The notes beneath the pieces were generated by a model. It was not told the DNA's origin. It saw nothing but the letters and a program-made list of their open reading frames with translations, and made no database searches. The position numbers and the translations under genes are program-made. Below, piece by piece: positions 8,128-17,612 of a stretch of 64,000 bases of DNA. Within the stretch, counting starts at the first letter, position 1. Every line of letters begins with the position of its first letter. The stretch is taken from assembly GCF_014647875.1 (NCBI RefSeq), contig NZ_BMQA01000004.1:248001-312000 (forward strand), in the 5' to 3' direction. Origin of the DNA: Streptomyces brasiliensis. GTDB taxonomy: Bacteria; Actinomycetota; Actinomycetes; Streptomycetales; Streptomycetaceae.

Positions 8128-9119
8128 GAGCTGTTCGAGCCGGCCGCGGCCGCCGCCGACGCCCTCGACGCGCTGCTGACCGCGCGGCCCGGACTGCGGG
8201 TGCACCGGTGGGAGCGCGGGGCGCCGACGCTGGGTGGTGCGCTCAAGGCCCTGGCCAGGAGCGGCGATCCGCGGGCGGTAGCGGCGCTGGGCGAGGTGCT
8301 GGCGGGGCCGGTGGTCCCGGACGACCTGGGCCATGCCGTCGTCCCGCTGGGCCGTGCCGCCGCCCCCGCTCGCCCCCGCACTGCGACACCGGCTCGGACA
8401 GGTGCCGCTCGGCTGCCCCGACGTCGCGGCCCGCGCCCTGCCGCTGCTGGCGGCGCTGACCGCCCTGGGTGACGCGGAGGCGTCGCCGGAGGTGCTGCGC
8501 CTGTTACGCGGCGGGCTGGGCGGGACCGGCGCCGGGGACCGGGTCGTGGGTCCGGCGCTGCGGGCGCTGGCCTCGTTCGGGACCGGGGCGGCGTCGGCCG
8601 CCCCGGTGGTGCGGGGGCTGCTCGAGTCGCGGTACGCGGTAGCGGCGGCCGATGCTCTGTGGTCGATCGAGGGGGACCGTGCGGCCGTAATCCCCCGTGC
8701 TGCTGCGGGAGTTGACCGGCGGGCAGCGGTCCGGGCGCCGGTCGGCCGCCGACGCACTGGCCCGGCTGGGTTCCGTGGCTCGGCCGGGCTTGCCCGGGTT
8801 GCGGGACATGACCGGGTCGGAGCGGGCGTGGGAGCGGGTGTCGGCCGCGTGCGCACTGTGGCGGATCGACGGCGATCCGCACCCCGTGCTCCCGGTGTTC
8901 CGCACGGCGTGGACGACGCATGCCCGCACGCGCGGCCGGATCGTCCGTTGCCTCGCCGGCATGGGGTTCGCGGGCGCGCCCCTGTGGGACCTGCTGGAGA
9001 CGGAGGTCGCCTCCGAACGGCGCCACACGGCACGGCCGGGCGGGTACGGGAGCCATGACATCCCGGAGGACGAACGGTTGTTGCGGGTGTGCAGGGAGGT
9101 GCTGAGGGGGCGAAAGTGA
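8128..9119 (+). pseudogene. HEAT-repeat protein, C-terminal part, broken by two frameshifts
   Basis: Three successive frames give one continuous HEAT/PBS-lyase-repeat protein: ELFEPAAAAADAL to GHAVVPLGRAAAP (to about 8355); LAPALRHRLGQVPL to WSIEGDRAAV (to about 8690); and LLRELTGGQRSGRRSAADAL to LLRVCREVLRGRK, ending at TGA 9117-9119. The shifts fall in C-rich runs near 8350-8362 and 8688-8696. The start is missing because the HD remnant abuts it. The N-terminal fragment at 274-471 belongs to a similar family and may be the lost front half. Sequencing error could mimic the shifts, but the missing start cannot be explained that way. Confidence 0.65.
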
Positions 9120-9232
9120 GGAGGCGGACGGTTGACGCGCACCCGGACGTGGGGGGTGCGGCCCGTGTGGGCGCGTCGCCTGAGGGGTGCACGGCCCGTG
9201 GCAAGCACCCGGCACGTGGGGGCGCGCCGGCC

Positions 9233-9841
9233 TCAGCCCGTCGTTCGCCCCCACCGTGGTCCCAGGCGTGCCCACTCCGCGTCCCAGCGGTCCATGCGCC
9301 GACGTTCCAGACGGCCGCGCAGGGCGAGGCCCGTGACGAAGGGGACCGTGGCCGCGCTCACGCCGACCAGGGCTCCTATGAAGGCGGAGCGGAAGTGGGC
9401 CTGAGTCGCGGTGGCCGGACGGGGCACCAGGTGACCCTTGGGGTCCGTCCAGACGGTGACCGGGGTACCGGGCCCGCTGCCGGGAAGAACACGTGCCTGG
9501 CCGGTGTGGGAGGAACCGTCGGCCGCGGTCCAGCGCACCTCGGCCCACCCGCGGCCGCCGCTGGGTGTGCCGGCGTGCGGGGCGGACGCCCCGGACGCCC
9601 TGTCCATGACCCGGGCCACGACCGGACGCCACTCGGCGCGCTCCCGGGCCAGCCCGTGCTCGACGGTCCGGTGCGCCGCGAGTCCCGCGAGCACCCCGGC
9701 GAGGACGGTGAGCAGCCAGGCGCCGAGCACCACCCAGCCCTCCACCACGTCGGCCCGGCGCCTGAGCGGGTTGCGCCGCCAGCGCCACAGCCACACCTTC
9801 GGACCACGGAACGCCTTCAACGGCATCCTCCTCACACCCAC
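9233..9841 (-). CDS. Two-TM membrane protein, Rv1733c-like
   Basis: This protein has about 200 residues and two hydrophobic segments, roughly residues 38-55 (WVVLGAWLLTVLAGVLAGLA) and 150-172 (FIGALVGVSAATVPFVTGLA). Between them is a hydrophilic loop of about 90 residues containing AEVRWTAADGSSHTGQARVL and WTDPKGHLV. That layout is typical of actinobacterial Rv1733c-family proteins, which have no assigned biochemical role. The start is uncertain: GTG at 9841 has no good ribosome site, whereas ATG at 9826 directly follows GAGGAGG. It stands alone between the HEAT remnant and the beta-propeller gene. Confidence 0.8.
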   Translation of the reverse strand: MGVRRMPLKAFRGPKVWLWRWRRNPLRRRADVVEGWVVLGAWLLTVLAGVLAGLAAHRTVEHGLARERAEWRPVVARVMDRASGASAPHAGTPSGGRGWAEVRWTAADGSSHTGQARVLPGSGPGTPVTVWTDPKGHLVPRPATATQAHFRSAFIGALVGVSAATVPFVTGLALRGRLERRRMDRWDAEWARLGPRWGRTTG

Positions 9842-10100
9842 ACGGACAGGCCGGACCGCCCTCCCATACGGGAGCCGTCCCCTCCTTGCTCACGGCGAGC
9901 CCACGACTCGACGGTCGCACGAGAGGCCCCGGCCGCGCAGGCGTATGCCCCGGCGGACCGCCCACCTCGGTCACGACAGGCCGACGGCACCGTCCTGACC
10001 TGCGCAGACGGCGACTCCGGGGCCGAGTGTCAGTGCCGGGGTGCAGACTGGCCGCTGTCTGAGGACTACCTGTGACGAAGACGTCCCGGAGGTGATCGGC

Positions 10101-11186
10101 ATGACCGAGGTACTGCTCGCCGTGGGCACCCGAAAGGGTCTGTTCATCGGACGACGGCGAGGTGGCGCCTGGGAGTTCGACGAGAGTCCCTACTTCAACG
10201 CGCAGGCGATCTACTCGGTCGCCATCGACACCCGTGGCGCCGCCCCGCGGCTGCTGGCCGGCGGCGACAGCTCGCACTGGGGCCCGTCCGTGTTCCACTC
10301 GGACGACCTCGGCCGCACCTGGACCGAACCGGCCCAGCCGGCCGTCAAGTTCCCCAAGGAGACCGGCGCTTCGCTGGAGCGGGTCTGGCAGCTGCACCCG
10401 GCGGCGGCCGAGGAGGACGTGGTGTACGCGGGTACGGAACCGGCGGCCCTGTACCGCTCGGTGGACCGCGGCGAGAGCTTCGAGCTGGTCCGCCCCCTGT
10501 GGGAGCACCCGACGCGCTCGCGGTGGGTGCCGGGCGGCGGCGGTGAGGGGCTGCACACCATCGTCACCGACGAGCGCGACCCGAAGGCGGTGACCGTCGC
10601 CGTCTCGACGGCCGGCGTGTTCCGCACGACGGACGGCGGCGCGAGCTGGGCCCCGTCCAACTCCGGTGTGTCCGCGGTGTTCCTGCCGGACCCGAACCCG
10701 GAGTTCGGGCAGTGCGTGCACAAGGTCGCCCAGGACGCGGAGAACCCGGACCGGCTGTATCTGCAGAACCACTGGGGTGTCTACCGCAGCGACGACGCCG
10801 GGGCGCACTGGACCGACATCGGCGAGGGCCTGCCGTCCACGTTCGGCTTCGCCGTGGCCGCCCATCCGGGGCGCGGCGACACGGCGTACGTGTTCCCGAT
10901 CAACGCCGACGCGGACCGGGTGCCCGCCGAGCGCCGCTGCCGCGTCTTCCGCACGGCGGACGCGGGCAAGACGTGGGAGCCCCTGTCGGCCGGTCTGCCG
11001 GCGGAGGACCACTACGGCACGGTGCTGCGCGACGCGCTCTGTACGGACGACGGGGACGCCGCGGGTGTGTACTTCGGCAACCGCAACGGCGAAGTGTTCG
11101 CGTCGGCCGACGACGGCGACAGCTGGCGGCAGTTGGCCTCCCATCTGCCGGACGTGCTCTGCGTGCGGGCCGCGGTCGTCGCATGA
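10101..11186 (+). CDS. Asp-box beta-propeller protein (BNR/sialidase-like, exo-alpha-sialidase-type fold)
   Basis: The 361-residue protein has six Asp-box-like repeats (DxGxxW or close): DDLGRTW, VDRGESF, TDGGASW, DDAGAHW, DAGKTW and DDGDSW. This indicates a six-bladed propeller. There is no signal peptide, so it is probably cytosolic. The fold is shared by sialidases, photosystem assembly factors and many uncharacterised proteins; nothing here shows sialidase catalytic residues, so I make no enzymatic claim. ATG 10101 follows the strong ribosome site GGAGGTGA at 5 nt spacing. The uracil-DNA glycosylase gene follows 118 bp downstream. Confidence 0.85.
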   Translation: MTEVLLAVGTRKGLFIGRRRGGAWEFDESPYFNAQAIYSVAIDTRGAAPRLLAGGDSSHWGPSVFHSDDLGRTWTEPAQPAVKFPKETGASLERVWQLHPAAAEEDVVYAGTEPAALYRSVDRGESFELVRPLWEHPTRSRWVPGGGGEGLHTIVTDERDPKAVTVAVSTAGVFRTTDGGASWAPSNSGVSAVFLPDPNPEFGQCVHKVAQDAENPDRLYLQNHWGVYRSDDAGAHWTDIGEGLPSTFGFAVAAHPGRGDTAYVFPINADADRVPAERRCRVFRTADAGKTWEPLSAGLPAEDHYGTVLRDALCTDDGDAAGVYFGNRNGEVFASADDGDSWRQLASHLPDVLCVRAAVVA

Positions 11187-11304
11187 GCACGGGTTGCGGA
11201 AAGGGAGGAGGTTCCGGTCATACGTGTCGACGGTGCGGTCGTCCTCGGCCGGTCTCCGGTCATCGATTGATCACCACCCCCTGTACGGCAGTAGGGTGAC
11301 GCCC

Positions 11305-11982
11305 GTGGCACCACGACCTCTGCATGAAATCGTCGAAGCGGGCTGGGCTAAGGCCCTGGAACCCGTGGCCGGACGGATCGCCTCGATGGGCGACTTCCTG
11401 CGCACGGAGATCGCCGCGGGACGCACCTACCTGCCGGCCGGACCGAACGTCCTGCGGGCCTTCCAGCAACCCTTCGACGAGGTACGGGTCCTGATCGTCG
11501 GTCAGGACCCGTACCCCACCCCGGGACACGCGGTGGGCCTGTCGTTCTCGGTCGCGCCCGAGGTACGCCCGCTGCCGCCCAGCCTGATCAATATCTTCCG
11601 GGAGCTGAACACCGACCTGGGGCTGCCCCAGCCGTCCACCGGTGATCTGACGCCGTGGTCGGAGCAGGGCGTGCTGCTGCTCAACAGGGCGCTCACCACG
11701 GCCCCGCGCAATCCGGGTGCCCACCGTGGCAAGGGCTGGGAGGAGGTCACCGAGCAGGCGATCCGCGCGTTGGCCGGGCGCGGCAAACCGCTGGTGTCGA
11801 TCCTGTGGGGCCGCGACGCCCGCAACCTGCGTCCACTCCTGGGGAGTCTGCCGGCCGTGGAGTCCGCCCATCCGTCACCCATGTCCGCCGACCGCGGCTT
11901 CTTCGGCTCCCGCCCGTTCAGCCGCGCCAACGACCTGCTGATCCAGCAGGGCGGACAACCGGTGGAGTGGCGCCTGTCGTGA
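11305..11982 (+). CDS. ung: Uracil-DNA glycosylase, family 1
   Basis: The enzyme removes uracil from DNA at the first step of base excision repair. This 225-residue protein has the water-activating motif [17 protein letters not shown] near residues 65-80, LLLNRALTT, and the minor-groove loop [20 protein letters not shown] near residues 187-206, all diagnostic for family 1. The GTG at 11305 is preceded by GGGTGA at suitable spacing; an in-frame GTG at 11296 is possible. It seems to be a single gene with no obvious partner. Confidence 0.96.
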   Translation: MAPRPLHEIVEAGWAKALEPVAGRIASMGDFLRTEIAAGRTYLPAGPNVLRAFQQPFDEVRVLIVGQDPYPTPGHAVGLSFSVAPEVRPLPPSLINIFRELNTDLGLPQPSTGDLTPWSEQGVLLLNRALTTAPRNPGAHRGKGWEEVTEQAIRALAGRGKPLVSILWGRDARNLRPLLGSLPAVESAHPSPMSADRGFFGSRPFSRANDLLIQQGGQPVEWRLS

Positions 11983-12170
11983 CCTCGGGCGGCCGGTCTG
12001 CCGTGGGGCGGCTCACGCTGCTCGGCTCACCCTGCCGGGTGACGAAAGGACGCTGTCCGTGAGACCACACGACAGGTTTGACATTCTCGACTGCGAAAGG
12101 GTCTGCAAATAGTCCGTCCTGTACTGCCTTTGGCATGAACTGCGACGGAACGGCAGGCCACTGCTTTCCG

Positions 12171-12206
12171 ATCCGTCCGTAACTCATCAGACAAAACCGG
12201 ACGGAT
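12171..12206. promoter_or_regulatory. 9-bp inverted repeat upstream of the CbiX-like gene
   Basis: ATCCGTCCG (12171-12179) pairs perfectly with CGGACGGAT (12198-12206) across an 18-nt loop, about 60 bp ahead of the CbiX-like start codon. The 200-bp region around it is comparatively AT-rich and includes TTGACA at 12078-12083, but no convincing -10 box follows at normal spacing. It could be an operator or a leader hairpin. Confidence 0.35.
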
Positions 12207-12266
12207 ACCGCTCACCTGCACCCTCCCCGAACAGGGGAGCCCAGGAAGCCAGTAACATGCGGCGCC

Positions 12267-13190
12267 ATGAGCTCCCCCACTGGGCCCGCGTCCGGCCTGC
12301 CAGTACGAATGCCGCGACCCCGCCAGCCCGGACGGCACCGCCGCCCCGAACCGCTGGTGGCTCCCGAGGGCGCGCCCGCGCTCGTCCTCGCAGTGCCGGG
12401 CACGCCCAGCGCCGCCACGCGCAGCCTCGCCGAGGAGGTCGTGAGCATCGCGCGCTCCGAGCTGCCCGGCCTGGACGCGCGCATCGGGTACCTGGACGGG
12501 GACGACGCCGAGTTCCCCACGCTCCAGGCCGTCCTCACGCACGCCGCCGAGGAGCGCACCGCCCGCTACGGGCAGGCAGTCGCCGCCGGTGTCGAGGTCA
12601 AGGAGCCGGACGGCCCGGTCGCCGTCGTCGTCCCGCTGCTCGCCGGCCCGGACAGCGCGCTGCTGCGCCGAGTCCGCCAGGCCATCATGGACAGCCGGAT
12701 CGCGGCCGACCTGACCGACGTGCTCGGCCCGCACCCGCTGCTCGCCGAGGCCCTGCACGTGCGGCTGTCCGAGGCGGGGCTCGCCCGTGCCGACCGCGCG
12801 CGCCTGTTCACCGTCGCGACCGCGGCCGACGGCATCATCCTGGCCTCCGTCGGCGGGGACGAGGCGGTACAGGCGGCCGGGATCACCGGCATGCTGCTCG
12901 CCGCGCGCCTCGCCGTGCCGGTGATGGCCGCGGCCCTGGACCAGGAGGGGGCGATCGCTTCCGTCGCCGAGCAGCTGCGCGACTCGGGCTCGCAGCAGCT
13001 GGCGCTGGCCCCGTACCTGATCGGCCCCGAGATCGAGCCGGGCCTGCTCGAGGAGGCCGCCTCCGAGGTGGGCAGCTCGACCGCGGAGGCGCTGGGCGCG
13101 TACCCGGCGATCGGCAAGCTCGCCCTGGCCAAGTACACGACGGCGCTGGGCATCGCCCCGCCCCAGCCCCAGGGCACCCCGGTGCGCTGA
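12267..13190 (+). CDS. CbiX-like (sirohydrochlorin chelatase fold) protein without catalytic histidines
   Basis: The protein has 307 residues and two repeated alpha/beta halves with chelatase-like layout: ALVLAVPGTPSAATRSLAEE, VVVPLLAGPDSALLRRVRQA and, in the second half, IILASVGGDEAVQAA. In real CbiX/SirB chelatases the strand-1 motif is GHGS with a metal-binding His. Here both equivalents (VPGTPS and ASVGGD) lack it, so insertion of cobalt or iron into a tetrapyrrole is doubtful. The first 30 residues are basic and Pro/Arg-rich. An intrinsic terminator follows at 13216. Confidence 0.75.
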   Translation: MSSPTGPASGLPVRMPRPRQPGRHRRPEPLVAPEGAPALVLAVPGTPSAATRSLAEEVVSIARSELPGLDARIGYLDGDDAEFPTLQAVLTHAAEERTARYGQAVAAGVEVKEPDGPVAVVVPLLAGPDSALLRRVRQAIMDSRIAADLTDVLGPHPLLAEALHVRLSEAGLARADRARLFTVATAADGIILASVGGDEAVQAAGITGMLLAARLAVPVMAAALDQEGAIASVAEQLRDSGSQQLALAPYLIGPEIEPGLLEEAASEVGSSTAEALGAYPAIGKLALAKYTTALGIAPPQPQGTPVR

Positions 13191-13215
13191 GGCACCACGG
13201 CACCACGTACGACAC

Positions 13216-13246
13216 AGGGCCCGCTCCCCGCTGGGGGGCGGGCCCT
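13216..13246 (+). terminator. Intrinsic terminator after the CbiX-like gene
   Basis: AGGGCCCGC (13216-13224) pairs perfectly with GCGGGCCCT (13238-13246), and the C- and G-runs in the loop can lengthen the stem. It starts 26 bp after the stop codon at 13190 and ends in TTCG with no long T-run, as is usual in this genome. Confidence 0.8.
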
Positions 13247-13354
13247 TCGCCCTCTCGCTCGGTCAGGGGCAGGTGAGCGTGTTCAGAGCGTTCAGCCTGC
13301 CCAGGCGGCCCGGACGGTTCAGCCTGCCCGGACGGCTCGGACGGCTCAGGCGGC

Positions 13355-14386
13355 TCAGCCGAAGACCACGCAGGACGCCGCGGGAACCTCCACCGAGCCG
13401 TCGTAGCGCGGCAGCCCGCTGTCCGGCCGGATCGCGAACCAGGTCACGTTCCCGGAGCGCTCGTTCGCCGCGTACAGGAAGCCCGCGCTCTCGGTGAGCG
13501 CCCGCGGCCACTCGCCGCCGCAGGGCACCGTGCCGGTCAGGCGGAGCCCCTCGCCCTCGACGGCGAACGCGGACAGGACGTCCTCGCCGCGCGTCGCGGT
13601 CCACACGAAGCGGCCGTCGGGCGAGACGACGATGCCGGAGGGGTAGGCGTCGCCGGCCGGGGCGTCACGCAGGACCGCGGTCTCGGTCAGGGGCTTCAGG
13701 GAGCCGTTCTCCGCGTCCCAGCGGCAGACGGTGACGGTGGGGGTGAGTTCGTTGAGGACGTAGGCGTACGGGCCGGCCGGGTGGAAGGCGAGGTGGCGGG
13801 GCCCGGAGCCGGGACGAAGGGCGATCTCGCGGTGCAGCGCGGGCGCGCCGCGGTCCAGGGTGCACACCCGTACCGAGTCGGTGCCGAGGTCGACGCTGAC
13901 GATCCAGCGGCCGCTGGGGTCGGGCTGCACCTGGTGGGCGTGCGGACCGCGCTGGCGGCGCTCGTGCGGGCCGGAACCGGTGTGCTGGAGCAGCCCGGAC
14001 GGGGCGCCGGCGAGGGTGCCGTCGGCGCGGACGGGCACGGCGGTGACGCTGCCCGAGCCGTAGTTGGCGGTGAGGAGGTGCCCGTCGTGCAGGCTGAGGT
14101 GGGTGGGCCCGCTGGCGCCGACCTGCACCGGTGGCCCGGTGAGTTCCGGCCGGTCGCCGAGGACGCGGTACGCGGCCACCGCGCCGTCCGCCGTCTCGCT
14201 GACCGTGTAGAGCGTGTCGCCGTCGGGCGAGAGGACCAGGTAGGACGGGTCGGGGACGTGATTGGCGCCGTCGAGGAGAGTGAGGGCGCCGCTGTCCGGG
14301 TGGACGGCGGCCGTCATGACACCGGGGCCGCCCGCGGCCGTGAACGAGCCGATGAAGGCTCTGTGCCTCCTGCCGCCGTGTGCCAC
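13355..14386 (-). CDS. Lactonase-family seven-bladed beta-propeller protein (6-phosphogluconolactonase Pgl/YbhE type)
   Basis: The 343-residue protein matches the lactonase family: GSFTAAGGPGVMTAAVHPDS at the front, SPDGDTLYTVSE, GPHERRQRGPHAHQVQPDP with the conserved HAHQ element, PRHLAFHPAGPYAYVLNEL and SPDGRFVWTATRGEDVLSAF. Some relatives hydrolyse 6-phosphogluconolactone in the pentose phosphate pathway, but many members have unknown substrates. There is no clear signal peptide. The GTG at 14386 follows AGAGGGG. A run of ggacggctc-like repeats lies just beyond the 3' end (13290-13355). Confidence 0.85.
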   Translation of the reverse strand: MAHGGRRHRAFIGSFTAAGGPGVMTAAVHPDSGALTLLDGANHVPDPSYLVLSPDGDTLYTVSETADGAVAAYRVLGDRPELTGPPVQVGASGPTHLSLHDGHLLTANYGSGSVTAVPVRADGTLAGAPSGLLQHTGSGPHERRQRGPHAHQVQPDPSGRWIVSVDLGTDSVRVCTLDRGAPALHREIALRPGSGPRHLAFHPAGPYAYVLNELTPTVTVCRWDAENGSLKPLTETAVLRDAPAGDAYPSGIVVSPDGRFVWTATRGEDVLSAFAVEGEGLRLTGTVPCGGEWPRALTESAGFLYAANERSGNVTWFAIRPDSGLPRYDGSVEVPAASCVVFG

Positions 14387-15318
14387 CGCTGGCCCCTCTC
14401 GTCCGTGCGCGTCCGGGGCCGACGGTAGCAGTCGATCAGCTGCGGTCTAGACCAAGCGGGTGAAGTCCGGCGGGGAGAACGGCGGACGCCTCCTCAGGCG
14501 CCGACGAGCCGTGAGGTGGAGGGGCGCGGCGAGGTCGGTCGGAGAGGTCGGGTCAGGGCGCATTCCAGGCCGGTGCAGGTGGGCCGGCGCGGGCCCGGCG
14601 GGTGCTTCGGCGGGCCAGGTGATGTGTTCCGAGCCGTGCGTGAGCGCCTCGACGGCCACTTCTGCGCGGCGGCCAGGCGGGCGTCGTGGGACGCCTCCGG
14701 GTCCTGGGCGACCGCCACGAGACCGCGGACCTCGCGTGCGCAGTCGTCGAGCAGGTCGAGAACCCGGCGGGCGCGGCGCCTGCGGGCCGGCATCGGGTTC
14801 AGCGGGTGCACGAGCGGGGCGACCGCATCCCCGGCGTCGCCCGCGGCACCCTGCAGGTCCGTCTGGACCGGCGCGACCGGAACGGTGTGATCACCGGCAC
14901 GAGTCCCTCGCTCTCCCCGGCCGCGCCGGGCCACCGGTGCCGGCGACCTGCTGACCCGGATCGTCGCCCGGGACAACGCCCACCTGCCGAGCCTGGTGCG
15001 CACCCGCACGGAGGTGGCGCTGCGCGAGCGCGTACCGCACCGTCTGCTGCCCCTGGTGGAGTCGGTGAGGCGGACGGCTGGGCATGGCACCGGCGAAAGG
15101 GCAGCCGCTCCGGGGGCGCCCTCACCCGGAGGGACCAGTGCGGCCCGCCGGTCGTGGACCGTCCTCCGGGCCGCCGCACGCAGGGACCTTGAGCCCGGGG
15201 CCGGGGGCGAACGCGCCGGTGACGGCGCGCGGGGTGCGGCATGCGTTCCTACGTTGGGCTCACCACTGCGCGAGAAGGCGAGCCGCCACATGATCGAGAT
15301 CGTGAACGCCGAGGCCGC
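14387..15318. other. 932-bp stretch without an intact gene
   Basis: No complete gene fits here. Two stretches keep coding-like third-position G/C: a minus-strand frame at 14540-14885, broken by a frameshift, and a short plus-strand frame at 14945-15070 reading LLTRIVARDNAHLPSLVRTR and on to LLPLVESV. The plus frame stays open to a TGA at 15320-15322 that overlaps the start of the exporter gene (ATGA). It therefore may be the decayed 3' part of a former upstream partner. Confidence 0.4.
14540..14885 (-). pseudogene. Unrecognised gene remnant with a frameshift
   Basis: The minus strand reads PVQTDLQGAAGDAGDAVAPL, then RVLDLLDDCAREVRGLVAVA and QDPEASHDARLAAAQK. After a one-base shift near 14660 it continues as VAVEALTHGSEHITWPAEA. 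The joined sequence is smooth, helical and rich in G/C third positions, which argues for a real former gene. I do not recognise the family, and no clear start codon is present. Confidence 0.35.
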
Positions 15319-16749
15319 ATGACGACCGTCCAGCAGCGCGAGTCGGCCCGTGTCGCGGACGACCGGCGCTGGAAGGCACTCGCGGTCTGTCTGACGGCGG
15401 GGTTCATGACCTTGCTCGACACGTCGATCGTGAACGTGGCGCTGCCCTCCATGGAACGTGGACTGCACGCCGCACAGGCGGACCTGTCGTGGGTCATCTC
15501 CGGATACGCCCTCACGTACGGACTGGTCCTCGTGCCCGCCGGCCGGCTCGGTGACCTGCGGGGCCGCCGTGAGACCTTCCTGATCGGGGTCGCACTGTTC
15601 ACCGCCGCGTCGGCGGCGTGCGGGCTGGCCCCGTCCGGCACCTGGCTCGTGGTGTTCCGGCTCCTGCAGGGCGTCGCGGGCGGCCTGATCGCGCCCCAGG
15701 GCTCCGGGCTCATCCAGCAGATGTTCCAGGGCGCGCAACGTGCCCGCGCCTTCGCCGCGTTCGGCAGCGTCGTCGCCGTCTCGACGGCGGTCGGACCGCT
15801 GGCCGGCGGCGTGCTCATCGAGTTGTCCGGCAGTTGGCGCTGGGTCTTCTACGTCAACCTGCCGGTCGGCCTCGCGGTGTTCGCCGCAGCGCTGCGGCTG
15901 CTGCCGAAGTCCGTACCCCGGCGGGATCCGGGCGAGGGGTTCGACGTACCGGGTGTGCTGCTGCTCGGTGCCGGGGCGCTGGCACTGATGCTGCCCCTGG
16001 TGCAGGAGCAGGCATGGCCCGGGCGGCGCAAGTGGCTCCTGGTCCCCTTCGCCGTCGTGCTCCTCGTGGCGTTCTGGGCGTGGGAGCGAAGGCAGGGTCG
16101 GCTCCGGAAGGGGCCGCTGATCGATCTGCGGCTGTTCGCGCTGCGGTCGTTCACGCTGGGCGCCCTGATGAGCCTGGTGTACTTCCCCGGGTTCACCTCG
16201 GTCCTCTTCGTGTACACGATGTTCCTGCAGAACAGCATGGGCTACAACGCGCTGGCGGCCGGTGTCGCGGCGATGCCCTTCGCGGTCGGCTCGGCGGCCG
16301 CCGCGCTGGTCGGCGGGCGGCTGGTCGTCCGGTACGGCCGCCGGCTCGTCGTGTACGGGCTGTACGGGGTGGCGCTCGGGCTGCTGGGCACCGTGGCCGC
16401 CGTGCAGCTCGTACCCGGTGACGGTGTGGGGTGGGCCGCGGCTCTTCCGCTGCTGTTGGCCGGGACCGGTTCGGGGCTGACCGTCTCCCCCAACACCACA
16501 CTGACGCTCGCCAGAGTTCCGGTGCGCCGCGCCGGGGCGGCGGGAGGGGTGCTGCAGACCGGTCAGCGGATCGGTTCGGCCGCCGGGATCGCGGCGGTGG
16601 GGGCGGTGTACTTCGCGCATCTCGCCAACCACGGGCGTTCCGCCACGGCGCTGCAGCTGGGGCTGGCGACGGCGTTGCTCTTCGTGGTGACGGCGCTGGT
16701 CCTGGCGGTGGCCGACGTGCGCAGCGGGTCACCCGTCGTACGAGGCTAG
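15319..16749 (+). CDS. MFS drug exporter, DHA2 (EmrB/QacA-like, 14 TM)
   Basis: The 476-residue protein has about 14 hydrophobic segments. Diagnostic motifs are LLDTSIVNVALPSM in TM1 (motif D1), GRLGDLRGRRETF after TM2 (motif A) and a motif C region GSVVAVSTAVGPLAGGVLIE. DHA2 pumps expel hydrophobic drugs or dyes using proton motive force at the cytoplasmic membrane. The ATG at 15319 overlaps the stop of a decayed upstream frame. No strong ribosome site is visible, so coupling to that frame may once have mattered. The neighbouring LysR-like gene is convergent, not an obvious regulator. Confidence 0.9.
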   Translation: MTTVQQRESARVADDRRWKALAVCLTAGFMTLLDTSIVNVALPSMERGLHAAQADLSWVISGYALTYGLVLVPAGRLGDLRGRRETFLIGVALFTAASAACGLAPSGTWLVVFRLLQGVAGGLIAPQGSGLIQQMFQGAQRARAFAAFGSVVAVSTAVGPLAGGVLIELSGSWRWVFYVNLPVGLAVFAAALRLLPKSVPRRDPGEGFDVPGVLLLGAGALALMLPLVQEQAWPGRRKWLLVPFAVVLLVAFWAWERRQGRLRKGPLIDLRLFALRSFTLGALMSLVYFPGFTSVLFVYTMFLQNSMGYNALAAGVAAMPFAVGSAAAALVGGRLVVRYGRRLVVYGLYGVALGLLGTVAAVQLVPGDGVGWAAALPLLLAGTGSGLTVSPNTTLTLARVPVRRAGAAGGVLQTGQRIGSAAGIAAVGAVYFAHLANHGRSATALQLGLATALLFVVTALVLAVADVRSGSPVVRG

Positions 16750-16801
16750 GGCCGCCCGCGTCACGACCGCCCGCAGTCACCGAGCGTACGGTCGTAGGCG
16801 A

Positions 16802-17554
16802 TCAGGACCGCCGGCGGGGTCTGCCCCGCTTCGGCGTCCCGGAGCGGCCACGTGACGTGCGGCCGGTGGCCGACCTGCCCGCCGCGGGCTTCTGCCGCGT
16901 CTCGGGTCGCTTCTGCCTGCCCTGCGGCTCGGGCTGCTGGGCCGCGCGGCCACGCGTGCTGTTGACCGTGCGTCCGCGCACGATGCCGATGAAGTCCTCG
17001 ACCAGGTCGGTGGTGGCCTCCTCGGGCCAGGACAGGGCCACGCTCGACTGCGGGGCGTCCACGACCGGCCGGTAGGTGAGGTCGCGGCGGTGGTGGAGGC
17101 GGGCCAGCGACTGGGGGACGACGAGGAGGCCCACGCCGGCCGCGACGAGCTCGATCGCGTCGGCCGTGGTCGCCGGGCGCTCGAAGGCGGGCTCACCCGG
17201 CGGGACGTCCCAGTCGAAGACGTCGTCGAGCGGGTGGAAGAGGACCTCGTCGGCGAGGTCGGACAGCGTGACCTCCTCGGCCGCGGTGATCAGGTGGTCC
17301 TTGGGCACCACGACCACGGTCGTCTCGGTGTACAGGGGGATCGCGCTGAAGAACGTGCGGTCCACCGGCAGCCGTACGAATGCCGCGTCCGCCCCGCCCT
17401 CGCGCAGCACCTCGGAGGCTTCGGCCGGGGTCACCTGTACCAGGGTGAGCGGGATGTCGGGCAGGCGCTCGTGCCAGATCCGCACCCATTTGGCGGGCGT
17501 CACTCCGGGGACGTACGCGAGCCGGAACGACGGTGTTTCCTGCGAGCCTGTCAC
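16802..17554 (-). CDS. LysR-type substrate-binding protein lacking the DNA-binding domain
   Basis: The 250-residue protein starts directly with a LysR effector-binding domain: FRLAYVPGVTPAKWVRIWHE, REGGADAAFVRLP, ETTVVVVPKDH and AAGVGLLVVPQSLAR. There is no N-terminal winged HTH. The last 60 residues are basic and Pro/Arg/Lys-rich (TRGRAAQQPEPQGRQKRPET onward), a disordered tail that might bind nucleic acid. It is divergent from the DUF5997 gene with only 58 bp between starts, and I recall this pair occurring together in other Streptomyces. It could act as a ligand-sensing partner of another protein. Confidence 0.85.
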   Translation of the reverse strand: MTGSQETPSFRLAYVPGVTPAKWVRIWHERLPDIPLTLVQVTPAEASEVLREGGADAAFVRLPVDRTFFSAIPLYTETTVVVVPKDHLITAAEEVTLSDLADEVLFHPLDDVFDWDVPPGEPAFERPATTADAIELVAAGVGLLVVPQSLARLHHRRDLTYRPVVDAPQSSVALSWPEEATTDLVEDFIGIVRGRTVNSTRGRAAQQPEPQGRQKRPETRQKPAAGRSATGRTSRGRSGTPKRGRPRRRS

Positions 17555-17612
17555 CAGGCCAGGTTACCGGCCGTGGTCGGACCTCCCGGACACGGCCGAT
17601 ACCCTTGACCTC

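Noticed and set aside
12078..12110. TTGACA as the -35 of a promoter for the CbiX-like gene
   Set aside because: No acceptable -10 box follows at 16-18 nt spacing.
13290..13355. CRISPR-like short repeats after the lactonase gene
   Set aside because: The ggacggctc-type units are short, irregular and lack spacers; this is simple-sequence drift, not an array.
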